Part shown: piece after piece, positions 1 to 5,192 of the stretch
Layout of the letters: each line of letters opens with the position of its first letter
How positions within the stretch are numbered: position 1 is the first letter of the stretch
Assembly: GCA_964652645.1 (NCBI GenBank)
Contig: CAZZCS010000139.1
Location: 1 to 5,215 of the forward strand
DNA from: CAZZCS01 sp964652645
Lineage (GTDB): Bacteria; Cloacimonadota; Cloacimonadia; Cloacimonadales; Cloacimonadaceae
Direction: 5' to 3'
Length of the DNA stretch: 5,215 bases
Notes under the pieces: generated by a model
The model's database searches: none
Seen by the model: only the letters and a program-made list of their open reading frames with translations
What the model was told of the DNA's origin: nothing
Position numbers and translations under genes: made by a program

Positions 1-12
1 CCGCCTATACCA

Positions 13-53
13 CCCCACGACTCTGTCGCGGGGGGTTGTCGCCCCGCTGGGGC
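13..53. other. GC-rich overlapping hairpins
   Basis: Three stems can be drawn and they compete with one another. The first pairs CCCC-A-CGAC (13-21) with GTCG-C-GGGG (25-33) around a 3-nt loop, with one A/C mismatch. The second pairs GCGGGG (28-33) with CCCCGC (42-47). The third pairs GCCCC (41-45) with GGGGC (49-53). No T-tract follows; the stretch runs into TTCAAAA and then the nonamer array. It could be the 3' end of an upstream transcript, an attenuator-like leader or another dispersed repeat. The base pairing is seen directly; a function is not. Confidence 0.4.
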
Positions 54-60
54 TTCAAAA

Positions 61-113
61 AATCTGCGCAATCCGCGAAATCCGCGTGCACCCAAAAAGG
101 ATCCTAACATGAC
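61..113 (+). repeat. Leader repeat module, copy A (nonamers plus RBS and ATG)
   Basis: The module starts with three 9-bp units (61-69, 70-78, 79-87) of consensus AATCYGCGN. It continues through GCACCCAAAAAGGA to an ATGAC at 109-113. Positions 84-113 match 220-249 at 28 of 30 bases, differing only at 102/238 and 105/241. The copy therefore includes an AAGGA ribosome binding site (97-101) and an ATG seven bases later. That ATG opens a 47-codon frame (109-252) that runs through the rest of the array and stops eight bases into the glycosyltransferase gene. I do not call it a gene, because its translation looks like read-through of repeat sequence. Confidence 0.75.
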
Positions 114-119
114 CTCAAT

Positions 120-146
120 AATCTGTGAAATCCGTGGAATCTGTGA
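120..146 (+). repeat. Three tandem 9-bp units, AATCYGTGN type
   Basis: The units at 120-128, 129-137 and 138-146 begin AATCTGTGA, AATCCGTGG and AATCTGTGA, with the ATC core at exact 9-base spacing (121, 130, 139). They belong to the same family as the units at 61-87, with T in place of C in the second half. The 9-bp period keeps the reading frame, which is why forward frames stay open across this leader. Confidence 0.8.
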
Positions 147-159
147 GAGCCTCCTTCTC

Positions 160-183
160 CGTAGCATCGGAATGCTACGATAC
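160..183. repeat. Hairpin repeat element, left copy
   Basis: CGTAGCAT (160-167) and ATGCTACG (172-179) form a perfect 8-bp stem around the loop CGGA. Including the next four bases, the 24-nt stretch 160-183 is the exact reverse complement of 4992-5015 beyond the third gene. It has the look of a REP-like dispersed palindrome and contains a GTAG/CTAC pair at the stem base, a feature also known from REP elements moved by RAYT (Y1) transposases. No such transposase is encoded in this window. Confidence 0.8.
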
Positions 184-186
184 CCA

Positions 187-249
187 AATCTGCGAGAAAC
201 AACCTCCTCCGCGAGATCTGCGTGCACCCAAAAAGGAGCCAAACATGAC
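187..249 (+). repeat. Leader repeat module, copy B (runs into the gene start)
   Basis: This is the second copy of the 61-113 module. It has one clear nonamer (187-195), about 10 extra bases in the second unit (a GAAACAACCTCC insertion-like stretch), then TCCGCGA and GATCTGCGT units, and then the near-identical 30 bases 220-249. It ends in the ATGAC that starts the glycosyltransferase gene. The repeat border thus lies inside the coding sequence, and the gene's ribosome binding site belongs to the repeat. Confidence 0.7.
230..238 (+). promoter_or_regulatory. Ribosome binding site deciding the glycosyltransferase start
   Basis: AAAAAGGAG ends six bases before the ATG at 245. This fixes the start there rather than at the in-frame GTG at 125, whose 40 extra residues would be translated repeat sequence with no signal peptide or family similarity. 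Copy A of the leader repeat has the slightly weaker AAAAAGGAT in the same place. Confidence 0.85.
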
Positions 250-1366
250 TAAAATCCTCTTTCTCCAACTCCTGCCCATCCTCTCCGGTGTGCAAAACTT
301 CATGCTCCACCTCATAGACGGCCTTCCCCGCTCTGCCCCGGATGGCTACGAGATCTTTGTAGCTTCCCAGCCCGGCCCGGATCTGCCGCGCGAATTGCAA
401 AAGCGCAACATCGCCCACATCCCCATCCCCAGCTTCACGCACGCTATCTCTCCCAAGGACATCCTCACCCTGCTCCACCTGATCTATATCATCAAAAAAC
501 ACCGTTTCGATATCGTACACACGAATTCCTCCAAACCCGGCTTTCTGGGACGGATCGCGGCCAGGATCTGCGGCGTCCCTCTCATAATCCACACTTCCCA
601 CGGAACCCCCTTCCAAGGCGATCAATCCCTCCCCGTACAAAGGCTCTATATGGCCCTGGAAAGATTCGCCAGCCGTCTCTCCCATAAAGTAGTTTTCGTA
701 AACCATTCCGATCGCCTCAGATGCCTCGATCTAAAAATCGTCACTCCGGCCAATTCTATCACCATCTACAATGCTCTGCCTCCATCAAAACGGAATTCAC
801 TGGAAAGCCTGGCTCCAAAGCGACATTTCGGTGCCGATGGGATGGTCACGATCGGCTCTGCCCTTCGTTTTTGGGATCAAAAAAACGTGATCCAGATCGT
901 GAGTAGCGCTTGCAAGGTCTGCCACCTGCGAGAAAACCTGCGCTTTATCATCGTAGGCGATGGCGAGCACTACGAGCTCTGCAAGAGCATGGTTCGTAGC
1001 CATGGACTCAATAGCCGCATCCTCCTCCCAGGTTGGGATAGCGAGATGGAGAAATGGCTCCTGGTCTTCGATCTCTTCCTGCTCTATTCACGTTGGGAAG
1101 CGCTCCCGATCAGCATCATCGAGGCAATGCACAGCGGCCTGGCAGTGCTGGGCTCCGACATCCCTGGGATCTGTGAACTGGTAGATGAAAACTGCGGATA
1201 TATAGCGCCCCTGGCTTCCCCTGAAGTCTTTGAAGAAATTTTGCTCCATATCGCCGATCACCCGGAGGATTTACCGGTCAAAGGAAGTATTGCCCAGGAG
1301 ATCATTAGGAAAAAGTGTTCCTTTGATGAGATGGTGAATGGGTATTTGGGGGTTTACGGGGTTTGA
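245..1366 (+). CDS. GT4-type glycosyltransferase (surface glycan synthesis)
   Basis: Predicted 373-residue GT-B fold enzyme that would transfer a sugar from a nucleotide-sugar donor to a growing glycan at the cytoplasmic face of the inner membrane. The N-terminal acceptor domain (about 1-180) has the LSGVQNFM start typical of the family, the VHTNSSKPGFLGRIAA segment (91-106) and the IHTSHG motif (115-120). The C-terminal donor domain has RFWDQKN (208-214, the usual basic RL..KN phosphate site), VGDGE (237-241) and a full E-x7-E motif, E285 to E293, followed by GLAVLGSDIPG. The length is normal for the family and no key motif is missing. The start at 245 is chosen for its AAAAAGGAG site; the longer frame from 125 only translates repeats. 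It ends with two consecutive stops (TGA TAG). Donor and acceptor cannot be told from sequence. The WecA-like gene downstream suggests lipid-linked polysaccharide or O-antigen synthesis (inference). Confidence 0.92.
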   Translation: MTKILFLQLLPILSGVQNFMLHLIDGLPRSAPDGYEIFVASQPGPDLPRELQKRNIAHIPIPSFTHAISPKDILTLLHLIYIIKKHRFDIVHTNSSKPGFLGRIAARICGVPLIIHTSHGTPFQGDQSLPVQRLYMALERFASRLSHKVVFVNHSDRLRCLDLKIVTPANSITIYNALPPSKRNSLESLAPKRHFGADGMVTIGSALRFWDQKNVIQIVSSACKVCHLRENLRFIIVGDGEHYELCKSMVRSHGLNSRILLPGWDSEMEKWLLVFDLFLLYSRWEALPISIIEAMHSGLAVLGSDIPGICELVDENCGYIAPLASPEVFEEILLHIADHPEDLPVKGSIAQEIIRKKCSFDEMVNGYLGVYGV

Positions 1367-1393
1367 TAGCACACACACCCTCCCCCCCTTTTT
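1348..1393 (+). terminator. Possible weak Rho-independent terminator over the glycosyltransferase stop
   Basis: GGGGG (1348-1352) can pair with CCCCC (1384-1388), and GGGT (1359-1362) with ACCC (1377-1380), giving an interrupted stem immediately followed by TTTTT (1389-1393). The stem has unequal internal loops and a large hairpin loop. The 5' arm lies in the last codons of the gene. The order G-run, C-run, T-run is clear; whether it ends transcription is inference. Confidence 0.4.
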
Positions 1394-1418
1394 CATTGAC
1401 AGCAAAAGGCTCTATAAT
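1390..1418 (+). promoter_or_regulatory. Candidate promoter of the WecA-like / propeller gene pair
   Basis: A perfect TATAAT lies at 1413-1418. The fitting -35 at 17-base spacing is TTTTCA (1390-1395, four of six consensus bases). A perfect TTGACA also exists at 1396-1401, but only 11 bases from TATAAT, too close for a standard sigma-70 promoter; at 17 bases it would pair with the poor TAAAGA (1419-1424). If TATAAT is used, transcription would begin near 1425, leaving a leader of roughly 20 bases. The position between two genes and just after a possible terminator supports a separate transcript. Confidence 0.5.
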
Positions 1419-1425
1419 TAAAGAC

Positions 1426-1441
1426 GTTACCAATCGGTAAC
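1426..1441. promoter_or_regulatory. Perfect 6-4-6 inverted repeat, operator- or leader-hairpin-like
   Basis: GTTACC (1426-1431) and GGTAAC (1436-1441) are perfect reverse complements around AATC. The repeat sits 7 bases after TATAAT and 4 bases before the ATG at 1446, in the place where a ribosome binding site should be. It could be a binding site for a dimeric repressor over the transcription start, or an RNA hairpin at the very 5' end of the message. No good Shine-Dalgarno sequence is visible beside it. Confidence 0.5.
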
Positions 1442-1445
1442 AAAA

Positions 1446-2492
1446 ATGCAGATAATATTAATTCAGACCCTTGCCCTATCGCTTATGATCCTAATCGGGA
1501 CATACCTCTTTGTACCTATAAATATCAAGCTATCAAAGCGTTATGGCTTTTTGGCCCAGCCAAACGAACGCCGGATTCACCTCCACAGCCAGCCCGAAGC
1601 AGGAGGCCTCTCCTTTGCTCTCTGGATCGTGATCGGCCAGGCAATAATGGGTGTTGCGCACATCTCCACCTTTTGGGGAATATCACTGCTCAGGCTCAGC
1701 GCTGTGGGAATTGTAGCCATTGCTCTGGGTCTATTCGACGACCGCTATGAGAGCCGCGCCCGATACAAGGTCATCTGGCAGATCGTTCTCGGCATCATCA
1801 TGTACTTCATCAATTACCGCGTAAACTACCTCACTAACCCTCTGGGCGAACATTTCATCCTGGGTTGGCTCTCCTTCCCCATGACCGTACTCTGGTATGT
1901 GATCATGATCAATGCCATCAACCTGATTGATGGGATAGACGGCCTGGCCTGCGGGATCACGGCCATTGTGAGCACTATCCTCCTCGTGGTGGGTTTGATG
2001 GAGCTAAACCTCCTGGTGATCGTCCTGGCAGCCTTTCTCCTGGCCGGCAATCTGGCCTTTCTGCGCTACAATTTCTTCCCGGCCAGCATCTTCATGGGCG
2101 ATACGGGAACTCTCTTTATAGGGCTCAATATCGCAGCGATCTCCACAGCCAGCACCTCCCAATACAAAGGGATCACGACCATGACCCTGATGATCCCCCT
2201 CAGCGTGATGGCCATCCCCTTGATAGACGTAGTCCTGGCTATTTTTCGCAGAATCCGGGGCGGTAATATCTTCAAGGCCGATAAAGCTCATATCCATCAC
2301 ACGATGCTGGGTTTTGGCCTTTCCCAAAAGACTATTTCGATTATAGTATATATTGCGACCTTTCTCTTTGGCCTGATCGCCATCGGTTTTTCTTTTTCAT
2401 CCAAAAAAATCCTATTTTCAGTTTTACTGGGCTTGATGGTGCTAATGGTCATCGTTGCCTACATTTTAATGAGACAGGAGCAAAACAAATGA
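1446..2492 (+). CDS. WecA/TagO-like polyprenyl-phosphate sugar-1-phosphate transferase
   Basis: Predicted 348-residue polytopic inner-membrane enzyme of the MraY/WecA family, about ten or eleven hydrophobic segments. It would move a HexNAc-1-phosphate (or similar) from a UDP-sugar onto undecaprenyl phosphate, the first step of O-antigen, capsule or related glycans. Family motifs appear in order: PNERRIHLHSQPEAGGL (39-55), GLFDDR with D98 D99 (Mg and substrate site), NAINLIDGIDGL (156-167), FMGDTG (216-221) and the cytoplasmic HIHH loop (282-285) with basic RRIRGG before it. PEAGGL and AHIHH fit the WecA/TagO branch better than MraY. The sugar is not predictable. The start at 1446 lacks a clear ribosome binding site; the next Met (residue 14, codon at 1485) has none either and would cut the first membrane helix. 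The stop overlaps the next gene by ATGA, indicating translational coupling. Confidence 0.93.
   Translation: MQIILIQTLALSLMILIGTYLFVPINIKLSKRYGFLAQPNERRIHLHSQPEAGGLSFALWIVIGQAIMGVAHISTFWGISLLRLSAVGIVAIALGLFDDRYESRARYKVIWQIVLGIIMYFINYRVNYLTNPLGEHFILGWLSFPMTVLWYVIMINAINLIDGIDGLACGITAIVSTILLVVGLMELNLLVIVLAAFLLAGNLAFLRYNFFPASIFMGDTGTLFIGLNIAAISTASTSQYKGITTMTLMIPLSVMAIPLIDVVLAIFRRIRGGNIFKADKAHIHHTMLGFGLSQKTISIIVYIATFLFGLIAIGFSFSSKKILFSVLLGLMVLMVIVAYILMRQEQNK
2476..2480 (+). promoter_or_regulatory. Ribosome binding site of the propeller gene, inside the upstream gene
   Basis: AGGAG lies eight bases before the ATG at 2489 and within the last codons of the WecA-like gene. With the ATGA overlap (2489-2492) this indicates that both proteins are made from one message with coupled translation. 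It is the cleanest initiation signal of the pair, since the upstream gene lacks a clear site. Confidence 0.8.
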
Positions 2493-4942
2493 AAAAACTT
2501 TTACTGATCACGAGCCTTGCTCTGATACTGAGCTTGGGATTTGCCCAGAACTGGAGAACTTTTACCAATACCAGCCACATCTATGATTCGTTTGTCTTTG
2601 GAGAGAAAATCTACCTGGGAAGCTGGGGAGGAGCCTACACCTCCAGCGGTCACATGGATGGCGGAACTGCAGATCTTACCTGGACTTCCAAGGACGGCCT
2701 CGCCTCAAACGATATTCGCACTCTGGCCATCACCTCCAATAGTTCCCTCTGGTTGGGTTCTTCCCAAGACGGAATCTCCATCGTCAATCCCAACAACAGC
2801 ATCCAACAGGTCAATTCCACCAACGGACTTCCCTCCAATCGAGTCCGCAAGATTCTGGCGCATGAAGATCAGATCTACGTCGCTACAGATCGCGGCCTGA
2901 GCGTATTCTATTACCTCGAGGGCGTAAACTTCCCTCTGCTGCTGCATCAATATTCCAATCAAAATACCTCGGGTGGCCTGGTGTCCGACGATATCAGCGA
3001 TATGGTGCTCACTTCCAATGGCTATCTCTATCTGGGTACCATGGGCGGCCTCAGCTATGCCCACGTCGATTCCCTCAATTACGATGACAGCTGGCGCAAA
3101 TGGACTTCGGCCAATTCGCCCCTGCCTACCGGGATGCGTTATAACCTCTCTACAAATAACACGAATATCGCCATCTCTACCCTCAACCGGGTATATAAAC
3201 GCCCCATCGATCCCTTTGCAGGAAGCTGGAGCCTGTTCGACCAGAATGATGGGATTCTGAACTATCAGATCTCCGCTTTGGGCCTGGATTCCAGTGACAA
3301 ACTATGGCTCTCCTACGGGGCCTGGGACGAAGACCTGATGTCCTACAATCTCAATCTGGATACCCTGATGACCTGCATCGATATCGATGGCGCCGTGCAG
3401 CATTTTGCCAAAAATGAAGCAGGCCTGCGGTCTCAAGTAATCACCGGCATTACACAAGCTTCCAATTACCAATATATCACTACCTGGGGCGATGGACTCT
3501 TTATCAATTACGATGGGTACTGGGATCAGTACCTGCAAAATAGTATCGGCTTCCCCAAGATTACAGATATCAAAACCGACCAGAATAATGCCTTCTGGGT
3601 GAGCGGCGGCGTGATCGGGGCTACTCCCGTTCGCAAAAGCGCTCTGGGACTGTCTTCCTTCCATGGGGAAAGCTGGGAAACATACAATATCAACAACAGT
3701 CCGATCATTACAGATAACATCCTCAACATGGCCGTTGACAGCCATAACCGTAAATGGCTGGGGACGTGGGATGTGACGAATGCCAGCCCAACTGGCTGGG
3801 ATCGGGGAGTCTGTATTTATGATGATGAGAACGACATCTGGAAGCATCTGACCTCTTCTGGAGTACGCACCTGGAATCCCGATACAGGAGCGTGGAGCGC
3901 CTATCAATCCGGCTCCATGAGACTTCTGGGCAATACCATCGGAGCCATTACCAGAGACGCCAATAACAACATGCTCGTGGGCTGTTATGACCTTGGCGTG
4001 AATGTGATAAGCCCCGACGACACCAATCTGGCCAGTTTTATGATCCCCAATAGCACCAGGCAGCGCATCCTGTACCTGCATCATAATGGCAGCCAATACT
4101 TTATCGGCACAAACAACGATCGCGGACTTGTGATCTGGAATCATGATTCTCTCCCCGTCACCGATGGCGCTTATTGGGTGATCCCGCCTGCACCAGAGCT
4201 GAACAACTGCGTGGTGTATGGCGTCGCCACCATCGAATCCCCCTATGAGGGCAGACAGCACTGGATAGCCGCCAGCTCCGGCCTCTTTATGTGGAACGAG
4301 CAGAACTGGTACAAATACGACACCACCATCAAGCGCTCCATCTACAACAACGGCTGGCAAAACGATCAGCTCTACTACGTGGACGAAGAGCGGCTCTATG
4401 CCTCTGTCCGGACGACTCCTACCGCTATCCTGAAAGATCCCTTTGGCAGGCTCTGGATCGGCAGTCTGGAAGGCGGAATCAGCAGATATAGCCCCCAAAG
4501 CGATAGATTTTTTACCTATAATAGCAGCAATGCACCCCTGCTCTCAAATTACATCACTGCTCTGGGTTACGAGCCCAAGCGCGGCTGGCTCCTAGTGGGC
4601 ACTCCCGATGGGTTGAACACCCTTCCCATCGGCAAAGAGGTCATCACTACAGAAGAGCTCAGCACGATCAAGGTCTATCCCAATCCCTTCCGCCCGGCCC
4701 TGGATGGCACAGTGCGCATCATCAATCTTCCAGATGATAGTATGCCCCGCGGCAATAATATCTGCAGGGTCTACGACGTCTCCGGAAAACTCGTGATCAA
4801 GCTGGACCAAAACGAATTTGCCCGCTTTGAATGGGATGGCAAAAACAAAGACGGTAAACTCAGCAGCAGCGGCGTTTATTTCTACGTGGTTACCGATGAG
4901 GGGGGAAGTACCAAGCGAGGGAAATTTGCCCTGATCCGGTAG
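2489..4942 (+). CDS. Exported double beta-propeller protein with C-terminal FlgD-Ig / type IX-like sorting domain (PorZ-like architecture)
   Basis: 817 residues. A signal peptide is clear: MKK, then a hydrophobic stretch to about residue 18, with cleavage near FAQ (18-20). Fourteen blade-like strands of the two-component-regulator-propeller type can be counted, for example LWLGSSQDGISIVN (87-100), LYLGTMGGLSYAHV (180-193), YFIGTNNDRGLVIWN (537-551) and LWIGSLEGGISRYS (655-668); the others lie near 41, 129, 227, 272, 329, 369, 422, 495, 591 and 701. Fourteen fits two seven-bladed propellers. The C-terminus (about 727-817) has IKVYPNPFRP (727-736), a VYDVSGKLV strand, FEWDGKNKDG (780-789) and SSGVYFYVV (793-801), a FlgD-Ig-like or type IX secretion sorting domain. 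There is no transmembrane helix after the signal, no kinase and no Y_Y_Y domain, so it is not a sensor kinase. It is probably surface-located. PorZ-like identity is inference; a generic secreted propeller protein is the alternative. Confidence 0.88.
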   Translation: MKKLLLITSLALILSLGFAQNWRTFTNTSHIYDSFVFGEKIYLGSWGGAYTSSGHMDGGTADLTWTSKDGLASNDIRTLAITSNSSLWLGSSQDGISIVNPNNSIQQVNSTNGLPSNRVRKILAHEDQIYVATDRGLSVFYYLEGVNFPLLLHQYSNQNTSGGLVSDDISDMVLTSNGYLYLGTMGGLSYAHVDSLNYDDSWRKWTSANSPLPTGMRYNLSTNNTNIAISTLNRVYKRPIDPFAGSWSLFDQNDGILNYQISALGLDSSDKLWLSYGAWDEDLMSYNLNLDTLMTCIDIDGAVQHFAKNEAGLRSQVITGITQASNYQYITTWGDGLFINYDGYWDQYLQNSIGFPKITDIKTDQNNAFWVSGGVIGATPVRKSALGLSSFHGESWETYNINNSPIITDNILNMAVDSHNRKWLGTWDVTNASPTGWDRGVCIYDDENDIWKHLTSSGVRTWNPDTGAWSAYQSGSMRLLGNTIGAITRDANNNMLVGCYDLGVNVISPDDTNLASFMIPNSTRQRILYLHHNGSQYFIGTNNDRGLVIWNHDSLPVTDGAYWVIPPAPELNNCVVYGVATIESPYEGRQHWIAASSGLFMWNEQNWYKYDTTIKRSIYNNGWQNDQLYYVDEERLYASVRTTPTAILKDPFGRLWIGSLEGGISRYSPQSDRFFTYNSSNAPLLSNYITALGYEPKRGWLLVGTPDGLNTLPIGKEVITTEELSTIKVYPNPFRPALDGTVRIINLPDDSMPRGNNICRVYDVSGKLVIKLDQNEFARFEWDGKNKDGKLSSSGVYFYVVTDEGGSTKRGKFALIR

Positions 4943-4951
4943 GGGGATAGA

Positions 4952-4979
4952 GTTAAACGTTAAACGTTAAACGTTAAAA
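4952..4979 (+). repeat. Four tandem heptamers, GTTAAAC type (block 1)
   Basis: Three GTTAAAC units and one GTTAAAA follow each other without gaps, starting nine bases after the propeller gene's stop. Because the period is 7 and each unit holds TTAA, the block has TAA stops in all three forward frames (4954, 4961, 4968) and all three reverse frames. Confidence 0.9.
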
Positions 4980-4991
4980 GAGCTGCGCCCC

Positions 4992-5015
4992 GTATCGTAG
5001 CATTCCGATGCTACG
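4992..5015. repeat. Hairpin repeat element, right copy
   Basis: CGTAGCAT (4996-5003) and ATGCTACG (5008-5015) form a perfect 8-bp stem around TCCG. The 24 bases are the exact reverse complement of 160-183, so the element is inverted relative to the left copy. It lies between the two GTTAAAC blocks, about 50 bases after the propeller stop, and could act as a 3'-end stabilising hairpin; no T-tract follows, so it is not a standard terminator. Confidence 0.8.
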
Positions 5016-5019
5016 TAAA

Positions 5020-5047
5020 GTTAAACGTTAAAAGTTAACAGTTAAAC
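5020..5047 (+). repeat. Four tandem heptamers, GTTAAAC type (block 2)
   Basis: GTTAAAC, GTTAAAA, GTTAACA and GTTAAAC stand in a row. This is again four units, as in block 1, but more diverged. The block ends in GAGCTACGCG, a spacer similar to the one after block 1. AAACG (5044-5048) can pair with CGTTT (5056-5060). Confidence 0.88.
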
Positions 5048-5062
5048 GAGCTACGCGTTTCC

Positions 5063-5094
5063 AATTGAGAATGGAGAATTGAGAATGGAGAATT
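5063..5094 (+). repeat. Alternating heptamers AATTGAG / AATGGAG
   Basis: A 14-bp unit occurs twice (5063-5076, 5077-5090), followed by AATT. Each unit splits into two heptamers that differ at one base, so the basic period is 7 as in the GTTAAAC blocks. It is followed by the spacer AGCTGCGC (5095-5102). Confidence 0.88.
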
Positions 5095-5108
5095 AGCTGC
5101 GCTCTATC

Positions 5109-5140
5109 GATTTAGAATTTACGATGTACAATGTACGATT
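5109..5140 (+). repeat. Heptamer block of RATKTAC type
   Basis: Units GATTTAG, AATTTAC, GATGTAC and AATGTAC occupy 5109-5136, then a partial GATT. First base and middle base alternate between neighbouring units, giving a degenerate period of 7. It fits the shared heptamer pattern RWTNNAS seen in the other two families. Confidence 0.75.
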
Positions 5141-5151
5141 AAAAGAATAGA

Positions 5152-5187
5152 ACACGGATACCCAGGATCGCCAGGATCAGCGGGATT
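5152..5187 (-). repeat. Four 9-bp units, inverted relative to the left nonamers
   Basis: The GGAT core recurs at 5156, 5165, 5174 and 5183, exactly 9 bases apart. Read on the - strand the units follow NATCCNGNN, close to the AATCYGYGN units at 61-87 and 120-146. This is therefore probably the same family in opposite orientation, with more divergence. A run of seven T follows (5186-5192). Confidence 0.7.
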
Positions 5188-5192
5188 TTTTT

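Noticed and set aside
125..244. GTG-initiated N-terminal extension of the glycosyltransferase
   Set aside because: The 40 extra residues are translated nonamer, hairpin and leader repeats; the ATG at 245 has a strong ribosome binding site and begins a normal GT4 N-terminus.
109..252. 47-codon leader frame as a real small gene
   Set aside because: It has a ribosome binding site only because that site is part of the duplicated module, and its product is read-through of repeats. Kept as a finding, not a gene call.
104..706. Open frame on the - strand over the leader and glycosyltransferase start
   Set aside because: It runs through the repeats and opposite conserved GT4 motifs, with no recognisable protein features.
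1340..1361. G-quadruplex at the glycosyltransferase 3' end
   Set aside because: Only three adequate G-runs (GGG, GGGGG, GGGG) are present with no fourth nearby; pairing with the downstream C-run is the simpler explanation.
3302..4498. Long open frame (398 codons) on the - strand inside the propeller gene
   Set aside because: It lies opposite a gene with signal peptide, blades and C-terminal domain; its translation shows no recognisable domain or motif order.
160..5015. Composite transposon bounded by the inverted hairpins
   Set aside because: No transposase or target-site duplication is seen, and the genes are ordinary envelope genes; the hairpins are more likely dispersed repeats.
5161..5192. 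Rho-independent terminator before the T-run at 5186-5192
   Set aside because: Only a three-base CCC/GGG pairing can be drawn before the T-run; the stretch is better explained as a nonamer array.
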